From Pseudoalteromonas phenolica (GTDB lineage: Bacteria > Pseudomonadota > Gammaproteobacteria > Enterobacterales > Alteromonadaceae), in contig NZ_CP013187.1 in the NCBI RefSeq assembly GCF_001444405.1, positions 2,852,001-2,916,000 on the forward strand: 64,000 bases of DNA. Reading direction: 5' to 3'. The translations under genes and the position numbers were made by a program. This document shows, piece after piece, positions 26,693 to 34,694 of the stretch. Every line of letters starts with the position of its first letter. Position 1 is the stretch's first letter. The notes beneath the pieces are model-generated. The model made no database searches. It was given only the letters and a program-made list of their open reading frames with translations, and was not told the origin of the DNA.

Positions 26693-27052
26693 TTAATTAA
26701 GTTTTTCTTTAATACGTGCTGATTTACCTGAACGCTCACGTAGGTAGTAAAGCTTAGCGCGACGAACTGCACCGCGACGCTTAACTGTGATGCTATCTAC
26801 TAGTGGGCTGTGCGTTTGGAATACACGCTCAACACCTTCACCGCTCGAGATTTTACGAACTGTGAAAGCTGAGTGTAGACCACGGTTACGCTTAGCGATA
26901 ACAACACCTTCAAAGGCCTGTAGACGCTCTTTGTTACCTTCTTTAACGCGTACCTGTACAACAACTGTATCACCAGCGCCGAACGCAGGTACGTCTTGCT
27001 TAAGCTGTTCAGCTTCAAGCTCTTTAATAATATTTTGGTTTACTTTTGCCAT
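26693..27052 (-). CDS. rplS: 50S ribosomal protein L19
   Basis: Ribosomal protein at the 30S-50S interface. The protein of 119 residues starts MAKVNQNIIKELEAEQLKQD and shows FGAGDTVVVQVRVKEG, FEGVVIAKRNRGLHSAFTVRKISSGEGVERVFQTHSP and KLYYLRERSGKSARIKEKL, all standard L19. The ATG at 27050-27052 fits the family N-terminus; a GTG four codons upstream is less likely. It is the last gene of the rpsP operon. Confidence 0.97.
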   Translation of the reverse strand: MAKVNQNIIKELEAEQLKQDVPAFGAGDTVVVQVRVKEGNKERLQAFEGVVIAKRNRGLHSAFTVRKISSGEGVERVFQTHSPLVDSITVKRRGAVRRAKLYYLRERSGKSARIKEKLN

Positions 27053-27085
27053 TTTATTTCTCACATTCCTAGGTGTAACTGTCTT

Positions 27086-27853
27086 CTAGCCACAAGCTTG
27101 TTCATGTTCTCGCTGAAATTCAGCAAGTAACATGGCTTGCTCCTCAGTCAGAGCTAGGTTACGCAACAAGTCAGGACGTCTAAGCCAAGTTCTGCCTAAT
27201 GACTGCTTAAGCCGCCATTTGGCTATCTCTTTATGGTTTCCGCTGAGTAATACAGCAGGCACCTGCTTGCCATCCAATGTTTCTGGCCGTGTATAATGAG
27301 GACAATCTAACAAGCCATCCGAAAAGGAGTCTTGCTCAGCTGATTGGTTGTGACCTAAAACACCTGGCACCAAACGCGCAACTGCGTCGATTAGTGTCAT
27401 GGCTGGTAGTTCACCACCACTGAGAATAAAATCGCCGATGGACCATTCTTCGTCTACATAAGACTCGATGATCCGCTCATCAATACCTTCATAACGACCC
27501 GCAACTAATATCAGTTTTTCTGATGCAGCTAATTCAGTCGCACCTTGCTGATCTAGTTTTCGCCCTTGAGGGGACATATAAATTACTTTGGCGTTTTCTC
27601 CTGCTGCCGCTTTGGCATCAAGAATCGCTTGTTTTAATGGGTCAACCATCATCAACATGCCCGGACCACCGCCATAAGGCCTGTCATCTACGGTTCTATG
27701 CTTATCAGTTGCATAGTCACGTGGATTCCAACTGTTAAACTCGATTAAACCGTTTTTAACAGCGCGTCCCGTTACGCCTTGCTGGGTAATCGCATCAAAC
27801 ATTTCGGGAAACAGTGAAATAACACCGACCCATAATGGTTTTTGCTGGCTCAT
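27086..27853 (-). CDS. trmD: tRNA (guanine37-N1)-methyltransferase
   Basis: SAM-dependent SPOUT-class enzyme that methylates G37 of tRNAs, preventing frameshifting. The 255 residues match the family: WVGVISLFPEMFDAI, RPYGGGPGMLMMVDPL, the knotted region LVAGRYEGIDERIIE and IGDFILSGGELPAM, then ALLSGNHKEI-like VLLSGNHKEIAKWR. It starts at the base after the rimM stop, so the two are probably translationally coupled. Confidence 0.98.
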   Translation of the reverse strand: MSQQKPLWVGVISLFPEMFDAITQQGVTGRAVKNGLIEFNSWNPRDYATDKHRTVDDRPYGGGPGMLMMVDPLKQAILDAKAAAGENAKVIYMSPQGRKLDQQGATELAASEKLILVAGRYEGIDERIIESYVDEEWSIGDFILSGGELPAMTLIDAVARLVPGVLGHNQSAEQDSFSDGLLDCPHYTRPETLDGKQVPAVLLSGNHKEIAKWRLKQSLGRTWLRRPDLLRNLALTEEQAMLLAEFQREHEQACG

Positions 27854-28387
27854 TTAAAAGCCTGGATCCCAGTCTACAGTAATTACTTTTTCTTCATGAT
27901 TAACCCCCTTGATAACTGAATCAGTTAAAAACGGAATTAATCTTTCTGATTGACCAAACGCATCTTTTTTATTTGCTTTCACAACTAAAACGTCGTTTGA
28001 GCCAGTCTCCATCAAGTCATCGACTGTGCCTAAATTATAACCTTTATCAGTTACAACAGACATGCCGATAAGATCTCGCCAATAGAACTCACCTTCAGGG
28101 AGCTCAGGAAGTTGCGCCGAATCAACTGAAATTTCCACATTGGTCAAAGCCATTGCTTCGTCTCGGTCGTTTACTTGCGCAAACTTGGCGATAAAGCCCT
28201 TGTTGTGGCGACGCCAGTCACTCACTTCAAGAGATTGCCATTTACCTTGTTGCCCTATCAACCATGGGCTGAATTCGAAGATCCCTTGGGGATCATCAGT
28301 AAATGAATGCACCTTAAGCCAGCCCTTAATACCATAAGGGGCACCAAGCTTACCTACTACAATAATCGAGGTGTTTTCTTGACTCAT
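27854..28387 (-). CDS. rimM: 16S rRNA processing protein RimM
   Basis: 30S assembly factor that binds S19 and helps mature the 16S head domain. Of 177 residues, the N-terminal beta barrel reads VVGKLGAPYGIKGWLKVHSFTDDP. The C-terminal PRC barrel has EFYWRDLIGMSVVTDKGYNLGTVDDLMETGSNDVLVV, LIPFL and the VDWDPGF end. It lies 17 bases after rpsP and directly before trmD. Confidence 0.98.
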   Translation of the reverse strand: MSQENTSIIVVGKLGAPYGIKGWLKVHSFTDDPQGIFEFSPWLIGQQGKWQSLEVSDWRRHNKGFIAKFAQVNDRDEAMALTNVEISVDSAQLPELPEGEFYWRDLIGMSVVTDKGYNLGTVDDLMETGSNDVLVVKANKKDAFGQSERLIPFLTDSVIKGVNHEEKVITVDWDPGF

Positions 28388-28404
28388 GGTTACACTTACG
28401 CCTA

Positions 28405-28653
28405 TTAAGCCGCTTTACGAGCGTCTTTAACTAACTTAGCTACGCGATCTGAAAGAGATGCGCCTTGACCTACCCAGTGCTCAACACGTGATAAATCTAA
28501 ACGTAATTTCTCTTCTTGACCCGCAGCGATTGGGTTAAAGAAACCTACTTTCTCGATGAAACGACCGTCACGTGAGAAACGGCTATCCGCAACCACGATT
28601 TGATAGAATGGACGCTTTTTAGCGCCGCCACGTTGCAAACGAATAGTTACCAT
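28405..28653 (-). CDS. rpsP: 30S ribosomal protein S16
   Basis: S16 binds 16S rRNA early in 30S assembly. The 82 residues match E. coli S16 in length and pattern: MVTIRLQRGGAKKRPFYQIVV, DSRFSRDGRFIEKVGFFNP, RVEHWVGQGA. GAGG stands at a good distance before the ATG. First gene of the rpsP-rimM-trmD-rplS operon. Confidence 0.98.
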   Translation of the reverse strand: MVTIRLQRGGAKKRPFYQIVVADSRFSRDGRFIEKVGFFNPIAAGQEEKLRLDLSRVEHWVGQGASLSDRVAKLVKDARKAA

Positions 28654-28694
28654 ACCGTCCTCAATTAGTTGACTGTTTTCATTAATAAGATTTA

Positions 28695-28711
28695 CTTCCC
28701 AATTTGGGAAG
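28695..28711 (-). promoter_or_regulatory. Perfect palindrome at the predicted 5' end of the rpsP operon mRNA
   Basis: CTTCCCAA-T-TTGGGAAG is an 8-base-pair stem with a one-base centre. With the promoter at 28719-28746 the transcript would begin at about 28712, so the hairpin would form at its very 5' end, about 40 bases before the rpsP start. A DNA operator is an alternative. Confidence 0.5.
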
Positions 28712-28718
28712 CTGGGGA

Positions 28719-28746
28719 ATTGTACGAGTTTTTTTCAACAATGCAA
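28719..28746 (-). promoter_or_regulatory. Promoter of the rpsP operon
   Basis: On the minus strand, -35 TTGCAT (28741-28746), a 16-base spacer and -10 TACAAT (28719-28724). Confidence 0.65.
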
Positions 28747-28830
28747 GTTTGTTTTGGATTTTATTGTATTAAGCACGCACCCTTTAATTGCTTGGTAGTT
28801 GAAAAGCTTAATAAATTTGTCATACGAACA

Positions 28831-28862
28831 AAAAACGGATGTGGAAACTCACATCCGTTTTT
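28831..28862 (-). terminator. Terminator after the TonB receptor gene
   Basis: AAAAACGGATGTG (28831-28843), loop GAAACT, CACATCCGTTTTT (28850-28862): a 13-base-pair stem, with a U run on the minus strand. Confidence 0.87.
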
Positions 28863-28886
28863 TAAGCCTAGTAACGTAGACTCGCC

Positions 28887-31004
28887 TTAAAATGTCATTT
28901 TTGCATTGAGAGCAAAGTTTCTTCCTGGCTGCGTAAACTGTGTTAAATCTGCGTCAGCTGCCTGTCCTGCAACACTTTCATAAGGGATATATGCTTTATC
29001 AAATAAATTGAATATGCCGGCATTCAACTTCACTACACCAAAGTCATAATCAGCAAATAAATCAACAGTCCCCCACCCTGATGTTTGAACCACGTCGTTA
29101 TTTGGTACCTTTGTCATGCGTTTAGCAAACTTAAACGCTCCTGTGACTGACCAATCACCTTTTTCATAACGGGCTTTCACAAAGCCATTCATCGGGCTGA
29201 TTGAATTTAAGTACTCGTTGGTTTCTTTATCTTTACCATTTATAAAAGTAAGACCTGTATCAAACGAGACATTATCGTTAACCCACACTGTATAAGTTGT
29301 CTCGATCCCTTTTATTTCAACTTCACTGATATTTTGATATTGATAATATGTTTTGGGTGGCATGTTTGGAATGGTACTTGGTTCCACACGCACAACCTTA
29401 TTACCTATGAAGTCCTCGAATTTTGTATTGAACAAGGTAATGGTAAAGCCATGTGATTCAAAATCACCTTTAACGCCAAACTCAACACTGTCACTGGTTT
29501 CAGGATTTAGATCTGAGTTTGGTAAAATCTGGTAAAACGGTTCAACACCATGGCTTTGATATGCAAGGTCATGCGGTGGAATTTTAAAACCTCGAGCGTA
29601 TTGTGCAACAAGATTAAGGTTGTCAGAAAAAGAATAAACTAAACCAAGTTTTGGTGATAAGGCCGTTTCTGTAATATCAGAAAACTCTGTCCCCTCATAC
29701 AAGGCATCTTTTTTAGGCGTCATGTCATACCTGTCTACACGAATACCTGCATTAAGGTCTAAAGAATCAGGTATAAGCGTGATGTTGTCCTGAAAAAATA
29801 TCCCGAGCATACTTGTATCTGCACCAGGGAAAGTTTTCTGCCCTTCTTTATCAAGTAGTTTGTTCCCTTGCGCATCAAGTCGTGTTTTATATCGTGGTCT
29901 AGCTGTCTCGTAACTATCGTAATCAAAACCATAAACGAATTGGTGGTTTAGCCCTGCTACTTCTAAGTTTTTATCTAATACAACTCGAGCCCCCAAAATA
30001 GACTGCTCGAAGCGATAGTCGTTGTAATCGGTATAAGGGCCGGTTCTGCTGCGGCTACCGTCATTTGCGCGTAGTTGGTCACTCTTCTGCTCAAAGTCGG
30101 TGTAATAGACTTGTGCCTTCAAATTATCGTAAAAAGCAGTCGCACTCGCGCTATCAAATGCTAAAGACAAAGATAGGCTTTCATTCTGATCCGTTGTCTC
30201 ATTAATTGTGGCTGCTATTACTTGCTTTGTTTCTTGGTCAAAAAAGTCAACCGTTGCCAATAAACGTTCGTTGTCTGAAATATCAAATTCTGATTTGATC
30301 AACACAGCATTCGAGGTGTAATCAAAGCCAGGGAGATTTTCTTGGTAATTTTGCGCTTCTTTACCATCTCTTCTCGTTAATTGAATCGATGTCGCATTCA
30401 TCTCACCTACTTTTTGAGCATACGTAGCTGAAAAGCTCTTTTCAGAATTAACGCCATAGTAACCTAACCCTAATTGTGCATATGTGGTGTCATTCGCCAA
30501 ATAATCTGACGGGTCCTTGGTTGAGATAACAACAATACCACCAAGCGCATCAGAACCATATAAAGAGGACGCAGCACCTTTAGCTACTTCAATTTGTTGA
30601 ACGTTATCAATATCAAAGTATCCACGACCAATGATCAGGCCACCGCCGCCTGCATAGGCATCGTTTATACGTCGGCCATCTTTGATATAAACCACACGGT
30701 TTCCACCGATGCCTCGAATATTGAGCGCTTGAGCTTCACCTGTAGAGCCCGATGTTGTAATCCCTGTTTGATACTTAAATGCAGTATTTAAGTCCACTGC
30801 CAACTCACGTTCAATTTCTTGTTCAGTAACGACATTCACTGAGCCCGCAACATCAACCAGTTTTTGCTCAATTCTAGAGCCTGATACAACAATAACTTCA
30901 CTTTGCTTTTCAAACTGAGCTTCTTCAGCCGCAGCAATAAACGAACATGATGCAGTTAATACAGCTGCAGTAATACTGATCGAAATGGGTGTCTTCTTAA
31001 ACAT
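28887..31004 (-). CDS. TonB-dependent outer-membrane receptor, probably for heme
   Basis: A 705-residue outer-membrane receptor. A signal peptide (about 1-25, ending SFIAAAEE) is followed by a plug domain (SRIEQKLVDVAGSVNVV, LNIRGIGGNRVVYIKDGRRIND, GSDALGGIVVIST). A 22-strand barrel follows, ending in Phe (NFALNAKMTF). The extracellular loop motif (FKIPPHDLAYQSHGVEPF, NSDLNPETSDSVEFGVKG) resembles the heme/hemoglobin receptor family (FRAP...NPNL), though imperfectly. It is divergent from hmuTUV-hugZ, the stronger reason to assign heme. GAGGT precedes the ATG. Fur control is expected from a candidate site between the two arms. Confidence 0.88.
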   Translation of the reverse strand: MFKKTPISISITAAVLTASCSFIAAAEEAQFEKQSEVIVVSGSRIEQKLVDVAGSVNVVTEQEIERELAVDLNTAFKYQTGITTSGSTGEAQALNIRGIGGNRVVYIKDGRRINDAYAGGGGLIIGRGYFDIDNVQQIEVAKGAASSLYGSDALGGIVVISTKDPSDYLANDTTYAQLGLGYYGVNSEKSFSATYAQKVGEMNATSIQLTRRDGKEAQNYQENLPGFDYTSNAVLIKSEFDISDNERLLATVDFFDQETKQVIAATINETTDQNESLSLSLAFDSASATAFYDNLKAQVYYTDFEQKSDQLRANDGSRSRTGPYTDYNDYRFEQSILGARVVLDKNLEVAGLNHQFVYGFDYDSYETARPRYKTRLDAQGNKLLDKEGQKTFPGADTSMLGIFFQDNITLIPDSLDLNAGIRVDRYDMTPKKDALYEGTEFSDITETALSPKLGLVYSFSDNLNLVAQYARGFKIPPHDLAYQSHGVEPFYQILPNSDLNPETSDSVEFGVKGDFESHGFTITLFNTKFEDFIGNKVVRVEPSTIPNMPPKTYYQYQNISEVEIKGIETTYTVWVNDNVSFDTGLTFINGKDKETNEYLNSISPMNGFVKARYEKGDWSVTGAFKFAKRMTKVPNNDVVQTSGWGTVDLFADYDFGVVKLNAGIFNLFDKAYIPYESVAGQAADADLTQFTQPGRNFALNAKMTF

Positions 31005-31076
31005 TTTTTTACCTCAAACAGGAAGAACGAATCAATTTCGAGAGCACTATAATCACATTTTAAATTGATCACAAAT

Positions 31077-31095
31077 GATAATTGTTTTTATTATT
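31077..31095. promoter_or_regulatory. Candidate Fur box in the heme locus
   Basis: GATAATTGTTTTTATTATT matches 13 of 19 positions of the Fur consensus (GATAATGATAATCATTATC), with both outer hexamers nearly intact. It lies between the TonB receptor gene and the divergent hmuT gene, 73 and 135 bases from the starts. Confidence 0.5.
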
Positions 31096-31229
31096 ATATA
31101 GATTTTAAGGGTTCTGATAGGTATCATCAGCAAACGAGGATGAAATAACATAGAGGGATTTAGCAATTTGCTCATAAAGCCAAGGCTATGGCTATGAGTG
31201 CTATGAAAATTTATAAACAAGAGAAAACA

Positions 31230-32048
31230 ATGAAACACATTATTTCTATTGGTTTACTGCTTTTAACCATTAGCTTTAATAGCTCAGCACAAAGAATTGT
31301 AACTGCAGGTGGCACCATCACAGATATAGTCTATGCACTTGGCGCTGGAGAGAAAGTGGTCGCTGTAGATACATCAAGTACTTGGCCACCTAAAGCAGTT
31401 GCTCTACCTAAAGTAGGCTACTATCGAGATCTGGCTGCCGAAGGCGTTTTATCAAAACAGCCAACAATTATACTGGCCTTAGAAGGCACAGGTCGCCCCG
31501 AAGTACTTACGCAATTAAAGAGTACTGGTGTTGCACTCAAGCTTTATAACAAACCTAAGCATGTAGATGGGCTTTTTCAATTAATCAATCAAGTCGCCGC
31601 TGATTTAAACCAACAAGAGAGCGCGCAAAAGCTTATCGCACAACTAAAGAAAGCATTGCCAGTCAAAGCCCCTATTTCTGAATCTAAAGCATTATTTATT
31701 CTTTCAGCTGGTGAGCGAGGGTTAATGGTCGCAGGCAAAGAAACGGTGCCTGATTTACTTTTTAGTTATACAGGCGTGCGTAACCTCGCTCAACATAAGG
31801 GCTTTAAACCTTTTAACCGCGAATCTTTAGTAGTGAGTAACCCTGATTTCTTGGTGGCACCTAGCCATGTTGTAAATGGTGCTGGCGGCGCTGAAAAATT
31901 TTGCCAACAGGCTGCACTTGCGTTAATTCCAGCTGCAAAAGCATGTCGGCTACTTATTATGGACTCCTTAATGGCACTGGGTATGACAACACGCTTACCA
32001 GAAGCTATCGCGACATTAAATGAATTTCACCTTAAAAATGTACTATGA
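31230..32048 (+). CDS. hmuT: Heme ABC transporter substrate-binding protein
   Basis: Periplasmic heme carrier of the HmuT/PhuT class. I take the ATG at 31230 (272 residues) because it gives a clean signal peptide (MKHIISIGLLLLTISFNSSA) with AAGAGA upstream; an earlier ATG at 31188 would disrupt it. The mature part follows the family: RIVTAGGTITDIVYALGAGEKVVAVDTSS, VGYYRDLAAEGVLS, and ILALEGTGRPEVL. The Tyr in GYYR is at the place of the heme-ligand Tyr region. It overlaps hmuU by four bases. Confidence 0.93.
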   Translation: MKHIISIGLLLLTISFNSSAQRIVTAGGTITDIVYALGAGEKVVAVDTSSTWPPKAVALPKVGYYRDLAAEGVLSKQPTIILALEGTGRPEVLTQLKSTGVALKLYNKPKHVDGLFQLINQVAADLNQQESAQKLIAQLKKALPVKAPISESKALFILSAGERGLMVAGKETVPDLLFSYTGVRNLAQHKGFKPFNRESLVVSNPDFLVAPSHVVNGAGGAEKFCQQAALALIPAAKACRLLIMDSLMALGMTTRLPEAIATLNEFHLKNVL

Positions 32049-33094
32049 CCACTCTTGCGCTTCCTACACTTCACTCTAACCAGCACTTAAAATGGTATTG
32101 GCTCAGTGCCATCTCACTCTTTTTCTTGGCTTGGCTTTCATTAAGCACGGGACCAGTGGGTTGGGATTGGAAAATGCCAATTGCATGGTTAATGCCCGAT
32201 AGTTTTGTAACCGACATCAACGCATTGCAACTTAGCGTAGTATCGCAAATTCGCTTACCAAGACTTGTTCTGGCCATTCTGATCGGCTCGGTTTTAGCTT
32301 GCAGTGGGGCCGCTACGCAAGCCTTATGTAGAAACCCACTCGCAGATCCGAGTCTAATGGGGGTGACTGGCGGTGCGGCTGTCGCAGCGATTGCCGTCAT
32401 TGCACTCGCGCCAAAAGTAAGTTTCATTAATGAAGCCATGATTGCGCCAGCTGCATTTGTCGGAGCGTTAACGATTACCAGTATTATTTACCGTCTGGCA
32501 AACCACCAAGGGCAAGTACAAATAACAACCCTACTACTCGCCGGCGTTGCCATCAATGCGATAGCCATGGCGATAATTGGACTCTTTAGCTTCTTTGCCG
32601 ATGACAGTGCACTGCGTTTGATGACGTATTGGCAAATGGGTTCTCTGGGTGGTGCGAGCTGGTCAGCCATTACCTATGGTGCACCACTTATCATAGTGAG
32701 CACACTCTGTTTACTTATGAAAAAAAGACAAATTAATGCCCTTATGCTGGGCGAACGTGACGCAAGACATTTGGGCGTCAATGTAAAACGTCTGAAAACA
32801 GAAGTCGTCTTTTTCGTAGCACTTGGCGTTGGCGGTGCTGTTGCTATGGGTGGCATGATTGGTTTTGTTGGTCTGGTAGTGCCGCATATCGCAAGACTAC
32901 TAGTTGGTCCAGATCTAAGAAAAATGCTACCACTGAGTATGCTGCTGGGTTGTTTGTTAATGCTGCTGGCAGATTGGATAGCACGCTTAATTGTTGCCCC
33001 GTCTGAATTACCAATCGGTATTGTGACCGCATTATTTGGCGCACCTTTTTTCATCTACCAATTAATTAAACAAAAACGAGGTATGCATGCTTGA
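32045..33094 (+). CDS. hmuU: Heme ABC transporter permease
   Basis: BtuCD/FecCD-family inner-membrane permease of 349 residues with about ten membrane segments. Signatures include IRLPRLVLAILIGSVLACSGAATQ (split here: IRLPRLVLA, then GAATQALCRNPLADPSLMGV), and GFVGLVVPHIARLLVGPD, the ATPase-coupling region. The end ALFGAPFFIYQL is typical. It overlaps its neighbours (ATGA with hmuT, 8 bases with hmuV), showing a tight operon. Confidence 0.95.
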   Translation: MTTLALPTLHSNQHLKWYWLSAISLFFLAWLSLSTGPVGWDWKMPIAWLMPDSFVTDINALQLSVVSQIRLPRLVLAILIGSVLACSGAATQALCRNPLADPSLMGVTGGAAVAAIAVIALAPKVSFINEAMIAPAAFVGALTITSIIYRLANHQGQVQITTLLLAGVAINAIAMAIIGLFSFFADDSALRLMTYWQMGSLGGASWSAITYGAPLIIVSTLCLLMKKRQINALMLGERDARHLGVNVKRLKTEVVFFVALGVGGAVAMGGMIGFVGLVVPHIARLLVGPDLRKMLPLSMLLGCLLMLLADWIARLIVAPSELPIGIVTALFGAPFFIYQLIKQKRGMHA

Positions 33095-33884
33095 ATGTCA
33101 TAACCTTAATATTACACGCGGCAATAAGCATATTATTAAGAACTTGTCGTTTAACGCAAAGCAAGGCGAATTTATTGTATTACTGGGTGAAAATGGCGCC
33201 GGAAAATCAACACTGTTGAGTGCAATTTGTGATGATTTATCTTTTACAGGTCAGGTGACCTTTTACAATCAGCTATTATCTGACTTTGACCCAAATACGT
33301 TGGCAAAACAAAGAGCGATGCTATTGCAAAATAATCGCGTCAATTTTGCGTTTAGTGCAGCCGAATTGATTGCCATGGGCCGCTACCCGTATCAAGAAAG
33401 TACCAAAGAGCAGGCCGACACCGTAAGTCAAATTATTGAGATGCTCTCTTTGGCTCATTTAGCAAATAGAGATGTCACTGTGTTATCGGGTGGAGAGTTT
33501 CAACGGGTGCAATTTGCACGATGCTTGGCGCAACTCAATGCACATAAAACGGATACCAAAGGCAAACTCATGTTGCTTGACGAACCGACCTCTGCATTAG
33601 ATTTACACCATCAACATTGTACGTTAGGTATAGCGAAAGCGTTTGCACAGCAAGGTAATACTGTCATTGCTGTATTGCATGACTTAAACCTTGCGTCATT
33701 ATATGCGGATAGGGTTTTATTACTGCACGATGGATATATCCATCAAGATGGTAGTCCGCAACATGTCCTTAAAACAGACATACTACAACCTATATATAGA
33801 GCTGGCATGCAAATTAACCAACATCCCAGCTTTTCAATTCCTATGATTTTTTCAGAACCTCTTACAGGAGCCCAAAATGCGTGA
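33087..33884 (+). CDS. hmuV: Heme ABC transporter ATP-binding protein
   Basis: ATPase of the heme importer, 265 residues. Walker A GENGAGKST is at 34-42, the ABC signature is VLSGGEFQRVQFARCLAQL, Walker B is LMLLDEPTSALD, and the H-loop is AVLHDLNLAS. GRYPY in the Q-loop-to-signature region is typical of the FecE/HmuV group. It overlaps hugZ by 8 bases. Confidence 0.95.
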   Translation: MLECHNLNITRGNKHIIKNLSFNAKQGEFIVLLGENGAGKSTLLSAICDDLSFTGQVTFYNQLLSDFDPNTLAKQRAMLLQNNRVNFAFSAAELIAMGRYPYQESTKEQADTVSQIIEMLSLAHLANRDVTVLSGGEFQRVQFARCLAQLNAHKTDTKGKLMLLDEPTSALDLHHQHCTLGIAKAFAQQGNTVIAVLHDLNLASLYADRVLLLHDGYIHQDGSPQHVLKTDILQPIYRAGMQINQHPSFSIPMIFSEPLTGAQNA

Positions 33885-34614
33885 ACAGGCAGCTTTTGAA
33901 GCACGCACTTTAGTCAGACAGTCACATGTTTGTGTGATCTCAACAATTTCAAAAAACCTGCAAGGTTATCCTTTTGGGTCTGTGTCGCCATTTATGACAG
34001 ACAATCAAGGTCGGCTTATTTTTTATATTGCAGGGATTGCGCAACACTCACGAAACTTGAGTGAAGACAGTAGAATGTGTGCCACTGTATTTGATGCTGC
34101 AGAACAAGGTGATCAGAATGCTCATGCCCGCGTTACCGTGGTCGGTGATGCAGCCCCAGTACCAAAAGAAGAATCTGAATTGCTACTGGCAAGATACGAA
34201 CGACAATATCCAGAAGCCATATCGTACCGACAAGCCCATGATTTTCAGCTTTGGAGAATGGAAGTAAAGCGTGTTCGCTACATCGGGGGCTTTGGCCACA
34301 TCTTCTGGATTGAACAAAATGAATGGCAACTAGAAGCGCCACAATTTTCGCTTGAAGACGAAGCTCGTATGGTTGAGCACATGAATGAAGATCATCGCGA
34401 TGCCAATCAACTCATTCTTAAGCTCATGCATAATATTGAAGCCGATGATGTTGTGATGACAACGCTCGTATCGGATGGCTGTTATCTAAGAGCTAATGAG
34501 AAAAACTATTTCATTCAATTTGAAACGCCATGCCATGATGGTATGTCAGTGCGTAAAGAGCTTGTGAGATTAACAAAAGCAGCAAGATCACAAGCAGAGG
34601 CTGTAAGCGCTTAG
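33877..34614 (+). CDS. hugZ: Heme utilisation protein HugZ/HutZ
   Basis: Cytoplasmic heme-binding protein of 245 residues. An N-terminal split-barrel (FMN-binding-like) domain (about 1-150; VISTISKNLQGYPFGSVSPFM) precedes a DUF2470-type C-terminal part (EARMVEHMNEDHRDANQLIL), whose His residues include the heme-ligand region. HutZ-type proteins are reported to take part in heme storage or breakdown. It is the last gene of the hmuTUV operon and overlaps hmuV. Confidence 0.93.
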   Translation: MREQAAFEARTLVRQSHVCVISTISKNLQGYPFGSVSPFMTDNQGRLIFYIAGIAQHSRNLSEDSRMCATVFDAAEQGDQNAHARVTVVGDAAPVPKEESELLLARYERQYPEAISYRQAHDFQLWRMEVKRVRYIGGFGHIFWIEQNEWQLEAPQFSLEDEARMVEHMNEDHRDANQLILKLMHNIEADDVVMTTLVSDGCYLRANEKNYFIQFETPCHDGMSVRKELVRLTKAARSQAEAVSA

Positions 34615-34638
34615 TTAGCGTCTTGTAAACTTAAAACA

Positions 34639-34673
34639 AAAAAGGAAGCGCCTCTCGGTTGCTTCCTTTTTTT
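34639..34673. terminator. Bidirectional terminator between hugZ and ffh
   Basis: AAAGGAAGC (34641-34649) and GCTTCCTTT (34661-34669) with A and T runs on both flanks; it serves the convergent hugZ and ffh genes. Confidence 0.85.
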
Positions 34674-34694
34674 AATATAATTATAAAGTTTTAA

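Noticed and set aside
34341..34500. Frameshift check in hugZ and the heme operon
   Set aside because: All frames are open at family length; the overlaps are normal translational coupling.
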